A stretch of 64,000 nt of DNA from Bacteroidales bacterium (GTDB lineage: Bacteria > Bacteroidota > Bacteroidia > Bacteroidales > UBA1715), in assembly GCA_017516865.1 (NCBI GenBank), contig JAFXAU010000031.1:248001-312000 (forward strand), given 5' to 3'. Shown piece by piece: positions 23,932-33,180 of the stretch; positions within the stretch are counted from its first letter, which is position 1; each line of letters starts with the position of its first letter. The notes below the pieces were generated by a model. The model ran no database searches and was not told the DNA's origin. It saw nothing but the letters and a program-made list of their open reading frames with translations. Position numbers and translations under genes: made by a program.

Positions 23932-26889
23932 TTAAATATTATTAAACTTTGTTATTTGTTCCTGTAAACATTGTATATGTTTAACTTTCACAGGATTACG
24001 AACCTTTCGTGAATAGTCGGTGTAATACGTATGTTCCTGCAAAAATGTAATCTGTCCCTGACACCATTCAAAATCGTTTTCTTTGATTAAATTCATCTCC
24101 AACAATTCCTTATACAATTCTTGTGAGATAGGGAAATAATCATCGCGACCAAGATAATCCAAATCGGCGTCACGAATTATTCGTTCAAGAAGATTTTGAG
24201 GTTCTTCCGTCAATATTGTACATTCAATCAGGCGACAGATTCTATCTATCTGTTCTTGAGAATATCCTTCGTTTGGCAACATTTGTCGCGCAAGTTCCAT
24301 TCCTGCGTGTTCGTGGTCTTTGTATGTCTGCATAAAACCAGCATCGTGCAACAATGCCGCCGTTTTCAATATGTGCATGTCTTCGTCGTTTATTCCTTCC
24401 GCACGGCCGATGTTTTCCACCTGTTCAACCACGTCCTTCATGTGATTGAGATTATGGTAGTAATATTTTTTCGGAAGCTTCTGCTCGTACATTGAAAACA
24501 TTCTATCTTTAAAATCTTCAAATCTTGATAATGCAAGTTTAGATGTTATTTCTTTATTTGACAAGAAATTCCCTTGATTTTCCGCAAATTTTTCTTTAAA
24601 ATTTTCTGCCTGCATATTTTTAATCCTGTCGTCAATCAATTTTTCCACAATTTCGTGTTCTCGGTCAAAACGGGAACGTCGCAATTTTGTTATGCCAAGA
24701 ATTATAGCAACGATAATTATAATGTAAAACGCAAACGCCCAGCCTGACAACAGAGGGTGCTGTCGCACCTCGAATTCAAACGTCGTTTCTTTCGACGACG
24801 CCCCATCGGTACGTCGTGCAATGACATGGAATACGTATTTTCCAGCAGGAAGGTCTGCATATTCTTTTGTCTTTTTATTTTCCCAAATCGAGAATTGATT
24901 CATTTCTTCCTCTAATCCTTCTAAATAACACGAATACAATATTTTATCACGATTTTCGTATTCTGGCGAGATAAAATCAAACGTAATAGATTTCAATGTA
25001 TACGGAAGCGATAGGATTCCGTTGTAATTTCTTGAAACTACAGAATCTCCGTTTATTATAATTCGTTGAACGACAACATCTTCCAACGTCTTTCGGCTAG
25101 AAAGTTTGTTAAAATCAACCCTGACCAAACCGTCTGTTCCACCAAGCCACACTATGCCTCCTTTTTCAGGATATATGACTTGCGTGTTTTGCTGATGAAC
25201 CTTGAAAAATGGAGCCGTCACAAGCGTATAGGTTTCTCCCGTATTCCACGCGACAGCCAATTGACTCTCGCTTATGCCTTTTGTATGAACGGCAAACAAC
25301 AAATTTCCATCCTCATCTTCGCTTATAGGGCAAACAACTGTTTCACTTTGAAATTGAGAAAGTGGTATTTTTTCGTCTTTGTAAAAATTTTTTTTCGCCA
25401 CATCACACCGATATAATCCCTGAGACGTAGAAAACAATACGCCCGACGAAGTTTCGTATACATCAATATGTTTTTCGTCTTTCGGCAATCCCTGCCAATC
25501 GCACGGAAACATTTCTTTCCAATTGCCATCTTTATTCAAAAGTAACCAAACTCCGTTTGATTGCGTCCCCAAAAACAATAAAGAATCTATTCCGACAAAC
25601 TTTGCCACTGTCGTTACGTCAAGTTCCTGAAGAATTACAAACGTATTTTCGTGTTCTTCGTGAAACCAAGATGTATTAAAATCTTTTCCGAAAACAAGTA
25701 TGGTATCTTTAGACATAGACAACTGTTCATACATCATTATTTTATTATGACGGAACTGCGCCTTATAATTTATAAACGAATGAGATTTGAGAGAATACAT
25801 GCGAGTCTCACCCGTCGACACATTGTTTATCTGCCAGAACAGAGTATCATGCCATGAAAATAACCCCCGGTCGGTTCCGACTTCTAAATTTCCGTTTAGG
25901 CGGAAAATCTTCATCACACGTCCCTGCAATCCGTTGTTTTCGTTAAAATATGTGATTGCCGTATTCATTTCGATACGCAAAATCCCTCGGTCGGTCGTAA
26001 CCCAAACATTACCGTTCTTGTCGGCAAACAGACCGTCAATTTTATTGTCGGCGAATCCGTTTTTGGCATTCAAAGAAAAAATCAGACTACCGTCGGTGTC
26101 AATGCAGAACTGGCCTTGCGATTTTGTTCCTATACAGATGTAATCTTCCACGGTTTTTGTCAGACACGAAAACTGACCAGAACGTAAAACCGAATCAATC
26201 TCGGTTGTCAAAAATTTCAAAGACTTGTCAGGCGAAATCGTGGCGAGGCCGTTTTCTGTCACCAGCACCCATGCATCGCGGGTTCTCACAGCATCGTTCA
26301 CACGGACGTTGCCGTTAAAAATCGGAACGTCGGTCTGTAAAACATCAAATAATGCATTATCCGAAGCGACGTACAAGGTATTTCTGTCTTGCATCAATTT
26401 TCGAGGAACAAACGGTAATTCAATTTTCTTGAATTCTTTATTTTGTATGACATACAACGAATTTTCCGCGATACAATAAATTTCATTGTTCAACACCGAC
26501 AATTCCGCAATACGACCGATAGTCTTTGTAGAATCAGAAAAGAACGGAATCAACTTTTTCTCACCCTTGTCGGAAACCGAAATCGTTTGTATTTGATTTG
26601 ACGTACCTATATATATAGTACCTCTTTTATCGCTGTAGATAGCAGGCGTCACCGAAGTTTCCAACAAATTCCACGATGCGCCGTCGAATACGACAACTCC
26701 GTTTTTGTTTACAAAACACAACGCTTTTGTTTTGTCCTGAGCAATTCCGCACCACGGACCATCATATCCTATTTCTTTGGTCGAAATTGTTTCGACATAA
26801 GGCATTCCAAGCTCCTTTTTCTGGGCAAAAGAGCACATTGCAAACAAGATTGCAATAAAAAAAAAGCCGATACCTTTTCTCGAAAGCAT
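23932..26889 (-). CDS. Propeller sensor with Y_Y_Y domain fused to a cytoplasmic HD domain
   Basis: 985 aa from the ATG at 26889, giving the signal sequence MLSRKGIGFFFIAILFAMCSFAQ. An ATG at 26937 lies upstream of the expected transcription start. Residues ~25-610 are two-component-regulator propeller blades (e.g. GLFADKNGNVWVTTDRGILRI). A Y_Y_Y-type sandwich follows (FDFISPEYENRDKILYSCYLEG, GKYVFHVIARRTDG), then one membrane helix (AFAFYIIIIVAIILGITKL). The cytoplasmic part is an HD domain (YYYHNLNHMKDVVEQ, TAALLHDAGFMQTYKDHEHAG, IIRDADLDYLG) instead of a histidine kinase. No GGDEF, kinase or receiver domain. Likely a hydrolase or signalling protein gated by a periplasmic ligand. Confidence 0.85.
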   Translation of the reverse strand: MLSRKGIGFFFIAILFAMCSFAQKKELGMPYVETISTKEIGYDGPWCGIAQDKTKALCFVNKNGVVVFDGASWNLLETSVTPAIYSDKRGTIYIGTSNQIQTISVSDKGEKKLIPFFSDSTKTIGRIAELSVLNNEIYCIAENSLYVIQNKEFKKIELPFVPRKLMQDRNTLYVASDNALFDVLQTDVPIFNGNVRVNDAVRTRDAWVLVTENGLATISPDKSLKFLTTEIDSVLRSGQFSCLTKTVEDYICIGTKSQGQFCIDTDGSLIFSLNAKNGFADNKIDGLFADKNGNVWVTTDRGILRIEMNTAITYFNENNGLQGRVMKIFRLNGNLEVGTDRGLFSWHDTLFWQINNVSTGETRMYSLKSHSFINYKAQFRHNKIMMYEQLSMSKDTILVFGKDFNTSWFHEEHENTFVILQELDVTTVAKFVGIDSLLFLGTQSNGVWLLLNKDGNWKEMFPCDWQGLPKDEKHIDVYETSSGVLFSTSQGLYRCDVAKKNFYKDEKIPLSQFQSETVVCPISEDEDGNLLFAVHTKGISESQLAVAWNTGETYTLVTAPFFKVHQQNTQVIYPEKGGIVWLGGTDGLVRVDFNKLSSRKTLEDVVVQRIIINGDSVVSRNYNGILSLPYTLKSITFDFISPEYENRDKILYSCYLEGLEEEMNQFSIWENKKTKEYADLPAGKYVFHVIARRTDGASSKETTFEFEVRQHPLLSGWAFAFYIIIIVAIILGITKLRRSRFDREHEIVEKLIDDRIKNMQAENFKEKFAENQGNFLSNKEITSKLALSRFEDFKDRMFSMYEQKLPKKYYYHNLNHMKDVVEQVENIGRAEGINDEDMHILKTAALLHDAGFMQTYKDHEHAGMELARQMLPNEGYSQEQIDRICRLIECTILTEEPQNLLERIIRDADLDYLGRDDYFPISQELYKELLEMNLIKENDFEWCQGQITFLQEHTYYTDYSRKVRNPVKVKHIQCLQEQITKFNNI

Positions 26890-26910
26890 TTTTTTTCTAT
26901 TTTTAACACG

Positions 26911-26934
26911 CTTTTTCAGCATCGGGTGAAAAAG
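26911..26934. promoter_or_regulatory. Inverted repeat at the transcription start of the propeller-HD gene
   Basis: CTTTTTCA and TGAAAAAG, perfect 8-bp arms with an 8-nt spacer. It lies just downstream of the minus-strand -7 box (26939-26946), in the divergent region with the UspA gene, a position suited to an operator. No regulator is known. Confidence 0.3.
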
Positions 26935-26938
26935 CATT

Positions 26939-26946
26939 CAAAGTTA
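26939..26946 (-). promoter_or_regulatory. Bacteroidota -7 element (TAACTTTG) for the propeller-HD gene
   Basis: Exact TAnnTTTG on the minus strand. Transcription would begin near 26932, which argues for translation from the ATG at 26889 rather than 26937. Confidence 0.5.
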
Positions 26947-26962
26947 TCAAAATATTAAAAAT

Positions 26963-27787
26963 ATGGAACATTTGCAGAAAACTATTTTAGTCGCTTGGGA
27001 TTTTTCTAACGTCGCCGAGTATGCGATGCAACATGCCATTCGTTTCGCAGAAACAATAGGCAGTACAATGGTTACAATATTAAATATTGTAGACAGTAAG
27101 GATGACATTGAAAATGCCACAAGACAATTAAACATAGTGGCTGAAGATGCACAGAAGAAATACAACTTCAAGCCTGAGGTTCTTGCCGTAGAAGGTGACA
27201 TTTTCACTACAATTAAAGACGTGGCGAACCAATTGAACAGCCCGTTCGTATTCATGGGAACTCATGGAATAAAAGGTTTGCAAAAAATTACAGGAAGTTG
27301 GGCACTTAAAGTTATTGAAGGCTCAAATTGTCCGTTCATTGTTGTACAAAGACCTCCGCAGGACGAACACTTTGGAGACATTGTATGTCCTGTAGAATAC
27401 AAAAAAGAAGACAAACAAAAAGTTGGTTGGGCAGTGTATCTCAACAAATTCTTCAAATCAAAAATTTATCTCTACGTTCAAAAAAGTAACGACGCGAACT
27501 TAAAACGTCAGATTTATTCTAACTTGGTTCACATGAAGTCTGTTTTGGACCAACACAAAATCGAATACACCGAAGTCGAAGGTGCAGGGAAAGACGATTT
27601 TGCAGAAGAAGTTATTGAATACGCTCACGCAATCAACGCAAATGCAATTTTGGTTTCGACTTACAAGGAATTAGACTGGGCTGATTATATGTTTGGCGCT
27701 AACGAGCAAAAAATCATCGGAAACAAATATGGTATCTCTGCAATTACCGTATTACCGAACCCCGGACGATTAAAAGGATTTAACTAA
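26963..27787 (+). CDS. Universal stress protein, tandem UspA domains
   Basis: 274 aa. First Usp domain: ILVAWDFSNVAEYAMQHAIRFAE at the start and FVFMGTHGIKGLQKITGSWALKVIEGSNCPFIVVQ, with the G-x-x-G-x-x-x-S nucleotide-binding text partly kept. The second domain is more diverged (YAHAINANAILVSTYKELDWADYMFGANEQKIIG). Cytosolic. Divergently transcribed from the propeller-HD gene with a short shared control region; its own terminator follows. Confidence 0.88.
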   Translation: MEHLQKTILVAWDFSNVAEYAMQHAIRFAETIGSTMVTILNIVDSKDDIENATRQLNIVAEDAQKKYNFKPEVLAVEGDIFTTIKDVANQLNSPFVFMGTHGIKGLQKITGSWALKVIEGSNCPFIVVQRPPQDEHFGDIVCPVEYKKEDKQKVGWAVYLNKFFKSKIYLYVQKSNDANLKRQIYSNLVHMKSVLDQHKIEYTEVEGAGKDDFAEEVIEYAHAINANAILVSTYKELDWADYMFGANEQKIIGNKYGISAITVLPNPGRLKGFN

Positions 27788-27797
27788 CAAATCAATT

Positions 27798-27824
27798 AAA
27801 GACCACTTTCGGGTGGTCTTTTTT
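27798..27824 (+). terminator. Terminator after the UspA gene
   Basis: AAAGACCAC pairs with GTGGTCTTT around TTTCGG, followed by a T run. It ends 12 nt before the subtilase start codon. Confidence 0.85.
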
Positions 27825-27836
27825 ATATACACATAT

Positions 27837-29549
27837 ATGAAAAAGATTCTCACGACACTTTTTACTTTTCTTTTTTGTGGCGTTCTCATAAATGCTCAAA
27901 CTGCCGAATTTAAAGATGGCAGATATAGAATAACGATGAAAGACAAAAACAATTCCCCTTATTCTGTAACAAGACCACAAGAATTTCTCAGTCAGAAAGC
28001 CATAGAACGACGCGAAAAATTCAACATTGCCGTTACGGAACAAGACATTCCTGTCACTCCGCAATACTTGTCCACCATTTCAGACCTGGGTGCCGTGCTG
28101 TGCAACAGTTCAAAATGGTTCAACTCTGCGATTTTCTACATTGCAACAAAGGAAACGTACAATTTAGTAGCGAAACTTCCATTTGTCAAAGGTATTGACT
28201 TCGTCGCTCCAAAACCAGAATACAAAAAGGACAAACATAAATTAAGTGAACAAACGGCTGTAGAACAAACATTGTCTATCTTCTCAGAACCGAGAAAAAC
28301 CAACGAATCTGCATATTCATATTTAAACAACATTTATGGAAGATCAATTGTACAAAATCTTATGTTAGGCACGATTCAATCTCATTTGGCGGGGCATTAC
28401 GGTCAAGGAATGACGATAGCCGTTGTCGACGCAGGATTTCTCCATGTAGATTCCGCATCGGTTTTTCAACTGATTCGTGACGAGAAACGTCTTCTATTTA
28501 CCCGCGACCTTTCGGGAACGGAAAAATTGCTCGACAGCACAAGCATTTACGAAGAAGGCAGCCACGGAATGATGGTTCTTTCTCTTATCGGCGGTTTTGT
28601 ACCGGGAAAGTTAGTCGGAACCGCACCAGGAGCTAATTTCATACTGCTTCATAGCGAAGAGGGCGAAACAGAATATGTGGTTGAAGAAGACAACTGGGTT
28701 GCCGCAGCGGAACTTGCCGACAGTGCCGGTGCCGACATTATTTCGACATCGCTTGGCTACAGCGACTTCGACGACAAATCGCAAAGCCACACATATAAAG
28801 AAATGGACGGAAATTCAACCCGAATCACAATCGGAGCCGATATAGCCGCATCCAAAGGGATGCTTCTTGTGAATAGTGCGGGAAATTCGGGTGACGAGCC
28901 GTGGAAATATATTACCTCGCCTGCCGATGCCGATAGCATTATTACTGTCGGTGCTTGTAAAGTGAATAAAAAACGGACAAAATTCAGTTCTCTCGGTCCA
29001 ACATCCGACGGAAGAATCAAACCCGACGTAATGGCTTTGGGATTATTTCCGACTATCGTAACCGCTACAGGAAAAATTGCTAACACAAGCGGAGGAACGT
29101 CGTTCTCGTGCCCGCTCGTCGCTGGATGCTGCGCCACACTCTGGCAAGAATTTCCCGATTCTTCGGCACAAGCGATAAAAAAAGCTCTTATCCGCAGCGG
29201 CGACAGATATTTTAAGCCAAATGCAAAATACGGACACGGCATTCCAAACATTAACAAGGTTCGGGCGTATTTTTATACAAAAGAATTTTACGACCTTCTT
29301 GCCACTAAATACATTTTGCCAGACTATGACAGCTTTTTTGAAATTGTTTGGGATGACGAAAAAGGTTGCAATCTTGTAAAAGATTTTGTCTTTATTGTTG
29401 AAACTGGGAACAATTCAGCTCCGTCGTTTATCGTGAAAGACCATCAATATGCGGACATTACCCTTCCCGACATTTCGGAGAAAGGTGGAAAATTGCTCTG
29501 TATGGTTGATTTGAAGAAATCTGTCGGTATAAAAATTTATCCACGTTAA
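27837..29549 (+). CDS. Secreted subtilisin-like serine protease (S8 family)
   Basis: 570 aa from the ATG at 27837, which gives the signal peptide MKKILTTLFTFLFCGVLINAQ. Catalytic Asp in GMTIAVVDAGFLHVD, His in EEGSHGMMVLSLIGG, the oxyanion Asn in LLVNSAGNSGDEPW and the Ser in ANTSGGTSFSCPLVAGCCA. An inhibitor-like propeptide (FLSQKAIERREKFNI, VTPQYLSTISDLGA) precedes the domain. No T9SS sorting tail is evident, so it may be periplasmic or anchored otherwise. Its stop overlaps the mntP start by one base (TAATG). Confidence 0.9.
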   Translation: MKKILTTLFTFLFCGVLINAQTAEFKDGRYRITMKDKNNSPYSVTRPQEFLSQKAIERREKFNIAVTEQDIPVTPQYLSTISDLGAVLCNSSKWFNSAIFYIATKETYNLVAKLPFVKGIDFVAPKPEYKKDKHKLSEQTAVEQTLSIFSEPRKTNESAYSYLNNIYGRSIVQNLMLGTIQSHLAGHYGQGMTIAVVDAGFLHVDSASVFQLIRDEKRLLFTRDLSGTEKLLDSTSIYEEGSHGMMVLSLIGGFVPGKLVGTAPGANFILLHSEEGETEYVVEEDNWVAAAELADSAGADIISTSLGYSDFDDKSQSHTYKEMDGNSTRITIGADIAASKGMLLVNSAGNSGDEPWKYITSPADADSIITVGACKVNKKRTKFSSLGPTSDGRIKPDVMALGLFPTIVTATGKIANTSGGTSFSCPLVAGCCATLWQEFPDSSAQAIKKALIRSGDRYFKPNAKYGHGIPNINKVRAYFYTKEFYDLLATKYILPDYDSFFEIVWDDEKGCNLVKDFVFIVETGNNSAPSFIVKDHQYADITLPDISEKGGKLLCMVDLKKSVGIKIYPR

Positions 29550-30115
29550 TGAATACGTTCGACATTATATTATTGTCAATTGGATTGGCCATGGATTGCC
29601 TTGCCGTGTCGGTTTCCACGGGAATCAGTTACAAAAAAATTGACACTGCCGAAGCAATAAAAATGCCTGTAATGTTCGGACTATTTCAAGGTTTGATGCC
29701 ACTTGCGGGATTCTTTTTAACAATTTCATTCGCCGAAATTATCGACTCCGTATCCCATTGGATTGCCCTTGTGATTTTATCGTTCATCGGCATAAAAATG
29801 ATTTGGGAAGAATTGCACGAGACAGAAGATGAAGTAGAAGAAAAAAAGAATCTTTTTGCATGGAGCAACGTCTTGCTTTTGGCTGTTGCGACAAGCATTG
29901 ACGCTCTTTCAACGGGAATTATATTCGTACCCGTTCCAGAAAAACTCTATTTTGCCGTGATTATAATCGGAAATACAAGTTTTCTGTTTTCCATTGCAGG
30001 ACTTTTTGTCGGCAACAAAATACAAAAAGCCGCAAACCTACGATTTGGAATTATCGGCGGGGTCATCCTTATCGCAATCGGGGTGAAATTAGTTGTAGAA
30101 CAATATTTTACCTAA
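29549..30115 (+). CDS. mntP: Manganese efflux pump MntP
   Basis: 188 aa, six membrane segments, DUF204/MntP family. The two halves carry the paired acidic motifs AMDCLAVSVSTGIS and ATSIDALSTGIIF, and an acidic loop (ETEDEVEEKK) lies between them. MntP exports excess Mn2+. In E. coli it is controlled by MntR and a yybP-ykoY riboswitch; neither is visible here, and the one-base stop/start overlap with the subtilase suggests expression from that transcript. Confidence 0.9.
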   Translation: MNTFDIILLSIGLAMDCLAVSVSTGISYKKIDTAEAIKMPVMFGLFQGLMPLAGFFLTISFAEIIDSVSHWIALVILSFIGIKMIWEELHETEDEVEEKKNLFAWSNVLLLAVATSIDALSTGIIFVPVPEKLYFAVIIIGNTSFLFSIAGLFVGNKIQKAANLRFGIIGGVILIAIGVKLVVEQYFT

Positions 30116-30259
30116 ACGTGTTAATCCCTAAAAAACACCTTTCGTCGATAAAAAAAAGCACTTTAATCTAATATTTTTCATTTCACAAAAAAATGCCATT
30201 AGAAATTCAAAATATTTGTTTTTTTTGCAATCGTTTTTAAAAACGAAATCAAACGAAGT

Positions 30260-32167
30260 ATGAACTCACTAACGATAAAAAAGATTGCTGTCGAATTTAT
30301 TCTCATCGTCGTTTCAGCAGTTTCTGCTCTTGCACAACAAAACACTCTCGACAATATTTTCACAGTTTCGAACGGGAAAGGTGAAAAAACATTATATTTT
30401 CATTGGATCAACGAGGAGGAAAATGTTGAAAATTTCACCATCGAAGCCTCAAAAGACGGTTCAAATTATTCGGGCATCGCACAAGTTTCGAATAACGGAG
30501 ACGAGGATTTTGAATACTCATGGCTCTGCACCATTGAAAATCCCAATACATTATATTTTAGACTAAAACTGAATAAAAAAAGCGGTGAACCAACATATTC
30601 CAACGTGGTTTCTCTCAAATTCCAACAGCAAGGAGAAACGTCCCGTCACATTACGACAAACAATGCACTCAAAATGCAAGTCACTCTTGAGGATTGCAGA
30701 ACATTCGCCCTTAAAAACAACAATAAACTAAAAATTGCGCAAGAAGAAATAAACAAAGCGAACTATGACAAAAAAGCCGCCTTTGCGAATTATCTTCCAA
30801 AGGTCTCTGTATCTGGAGTTTATGCTTACAGCAATAACGACATAAAACTTTTAAGCGACGAACAGGACGAAGCGCTCAGAAATCTCGGAACGACAGTCGG
30901 CAATGAAGTCGGAGGTTCTTTGCAACAAATGCAGCAAAACGCACTGAACACCGTTCAGCAAATTATGGCAAATCCTGCCGCCGACCCTACTCTATACGGT
31001 TTGATTACGTCAAGTCCTACTGTTCAATCTCTGCTCAACCAGATTCAAACGACCGACATTGCCTCTACACTCGGTCCGTCGGCAGCAAATATGAATGCTC
31101 TCGGTGCCGACCTTGCAGATAATTTCATACTTGACACACGAAACATTTTTGCAGGAATAATTTCAGTACAAGAGCCGTTGTTTTTGGGCGGTAAAATACT
31201 CGCATACAACAAAATAGCAGAAGCAAAGAAAGAACTTGAATCAACAAAATACACCACAGAGGAGTTAGAAACGCAAGTCGAGACAGACAAACTATATTGG
31301 CAGATTGTTTCGCTTTCGAACAAACTGAAATTGACGGAAAAATATGTAGACTTACTTCGCACCATGTCAAACAATGTTGATAAAATGGTAGCCGAAGGTG
31401 TTGCCACTACGTCGGACAAACTGTCGGTAAAAGTTAAATTGAATCAAGCTGAAACAACGTTGCTGAAAGTTCAAAACGGTCTCGTACTTTCAAAAATGCT
31501 TCTTTGTCAGCACTGCGGACTCGACATCAACACCGATCTAACTCTTGCCGACGAGACTTTGGAAGATGTAATTGTTTCGGACTCTGATTTTTCATACACC
31601 GAAGACGAAATAATGGAAAACCGTCCCGAACTTAAAAGTCTTAACATCGCAACGCAGATTTATAACCAAAACGTAAATCTTACTCGTTCGGAATACCTTC
31701 CAACCGTAGCGGCCTTTGGCAACTACGTTGTTTCAAATCCTTCTTGCTCAAACGGTTTTCAGAATGAATTCGACGGTTTTTGGAACGTCGGCGTGATGGC
31801 GACAATTCCAATCCTCCACTGGGGCGAAGGTGCGAACAAAATCCGCAAGGCTAAATCTGACGCTAAAATAGCACAATATAAACTCGACGACACCAAGGAA
31901 AAAATCATGCTACAGGTTCATCAATACGAACGTCAGATAGAAGAAGCAAAATCACGTGTAACCATGTCGGAAGAGAAAATGATTGATGCCGAGGAAAATC
32001 TCCGCATTGCAACGCTCGGATTCGAAGAAGGCGTAATTCCGTCTTCTGGATTGACCGAAGCACAAACGGCATGGTTGCAGGCTCATTCCGATTATATTGA
32101 TTCCAAAATCGACTGGATTATGGCAAAAATATATCTTCAAAAAGCAACTGGATTGTTAAATAAATAA
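30260..32167 (+). CDS. TolC-family outer-membrane efflux protein with an N-terminal Ig/FN3-like extension
   Basis: 635 aa. Signal peptide ending in VSALAQ. Residues ~27-125 look like an Ig/FN3-type beta-sandwich (FHWINEEENVENFTIEASKDG, TLYFRLKLNKKSGEPTYSNVVSLKFQ). From ~140 a TolC/OEP channel follows (VTLEDCRTFALKNNNKLKIAQEEINKANYDK, KAAFANYLPKVSVSGVYAYSN, and in the second half RSEYLPTVAAFGNYVVS and EAQTAWLQAHSDYIDSKI). Such an extension is not usual for TolC. First gene of an export operon with HlyD and two permeases; exports an unknown substrate. Confidence 0.88.
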   Translation: MNSLTIKKIAVEFILIVVSAVSALAQQNTLDNIFTVSNGKGEKTLYFHWINEEENVENFTIEASKDGSNYSGIAQVSNNGDEDFEYSWLCTIENPNTLYFRLKLNKKSGEPTYSNVVSLKFQQQGETSRHITTNNALKMQVTLEDCRTFALKNNNKLKIAQEEINKANYDKKAAFANYLPKVSVSGVYAYSNNDIKLLSDEQDEALRNLGTTVGNEVGGSLQQMQQNALNTVQQIMANPAADPTLYGLITSSPTVQSLLNQIQTTDIASTLGPSAANMNALGADLADNFILDTRNIFAGIISVQEPLFLGGKILAYNKIAEAKKELESTKYTTEELETQVETDKLYWQIVSLSNKLKLTEKYVDLLRTMSNNVDKMVAEGVATTSDKLSVKVKLNQAETTLLKVQNGLVLSKMLLCQHCGLDINTDLTLADETLEDVIVSDSDFSYTEDEIMENRPELKSLNIATQIYNQNVNLTRSEYLPTVAAFGNYVVSNPSCSNGFQNEFDGFWNVGVMATIPILHWGEGANKIRKAKSDAKIAQYKLDDTKEKIMLQVHQYERQIEEAKSRVTMSEEKMIDAEENLRIATLGFEEGVIPSSGLTEAQTAWLQAHSDYIDSKIDWIMAKIYLQKATGLLNK

Positions 32168-32179
32168 AACGAAATAGTT

Positions 32180-33172
32180 ATGACAGACAGACAACAAAAC
32201 ATCACTACGATTCTCGCTCTCACAGTATTAGGATGCGTATTGGCAGTTGTATGTGCCATTGGCATATTCACATTCGGGAAAAATGATGAAATTCTGCAAG
32301 GTCAGGCAGAAGCGGCAGAATACCGTGTTTCGAGTAAAATACCCGGCCGTATTCTTGAATTCCGTGTTCACGAAGGACAAAAGGTCAAGGCTGGCGACAC
32401 GCTTGCTATAATTGAAGCACCCGAAGTTGAAGCGAAAAAAGCTCAGGCTGAAGCGGTAAAAACTGCTGCAGAAGCACAGAACACAAAAGCAGAAAAAGGT
32501 GCCCGCAAAGAGCAAATCCAAGCGGCATACGAAATGTGGCAGAAAGCAAAAACCGGCCGAGAAATCATGGAAAAATCATACACGCGTATCAGCAACCTTT
32601 ACAAAGAAGGCGTTGTGAGCGAACAGAAATATGATGAAATCAAAGCTCAATACGACGCCGCTGTTTCCACCGAAAACGCAGCACGAGCACAATATACCAT
32701 GGCGGTGAAAGGTGCTCAGGAAGAAGACAAGGAAATGGCTGCCGCACAGGTAAAACAAGCCGAAGGTGTTGTTGCCGAAGTTGATTCCTACATCAGCGAA
32801 ACAATTCTTACTGCATACGCCGACGGCGAAATTACGGAGATTTATCCGCACGTGGGCGAACTTATTGGAACAGGTGCTCCTATCATGTCTGTCGCAATTA
32901 TGAACGACATGTGGGCAACGTTCAACGTCCGCGAAGACTATTTGACAAAAATGCCTATCGGAACGGAATTTCAAGCCTACATACCCGCATTGGACACAAC
33001 GGCGACCATGAAAGTCGATTACATGAAAGATATGGGCGATTTTGCCGCATGGAAAGCAACAAAACAAACAGGGCAATACGATTTGAAAACATTCGAAGTC
33101 CGTGCAACTGCAAAATCCGACATTAAAGGACTTCGTCCTGGAATGACCGTTCTTTACAAAATAAACGAATAG
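32180..33172 (+). CDS. HlyD-family membrane fusion protein
   Basis: 330 aa. One N-terminal membrane anchor (ILALTVLGCVLAVVCAIGIFTFG), the lipoyl half SSKIPGRILEFRVHEGQKVKAGDTLAIIEAPEVEAKKAQ, a coiled-coil hairpin rich in Ala/Glu/Lys (~residues 90-185) and a beta-barrel part (ILTAYADGEITEIYPHVGELIGTGAPIMSVAI). It bridges the inner-membrane permeases to the TolC protein encoded 12 nt upstream. Confidence 0.9.
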   Translation: MTDRQQNITTILALTVLGCVLAVVCAIGIFTFGKNDEILQGQAEAAEYRVSSKIPGRILEFRVHEGQKVKAGDTLAIIEAPEVEAKKAQAEAVKTAAEAQNTKAEKGARKEQIQAAYEMWQKAKTGREIMEKSYTRISNLYKEGVVSEQKYDEIKAQYDAAVSTENAARAQYTMAVKGAQEEDKEMAAAQVKQAEGVVAEVDSYISETILTAYADGEITEIYPHVGELIGTGAPIMSVAIMNDMWATFNVREDYLTKMPIGTEFQAYIPALDTTATMKVDYMKDMGDFAAWKATKQTGQYDLKTFEVRATAKSDIKGLRPGMTVLYKINE

Positions 33173-33180
33173 GCTCTACA

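Noticed and set aside
26890..26937. Longer N-terminus of the propeller-HD protein (ATG at 26937)
   Set aside because: The -7 box at 26939-26946 would place transcription start downstream of this ATG, and the shorter start gives a cleaner signal peptide.
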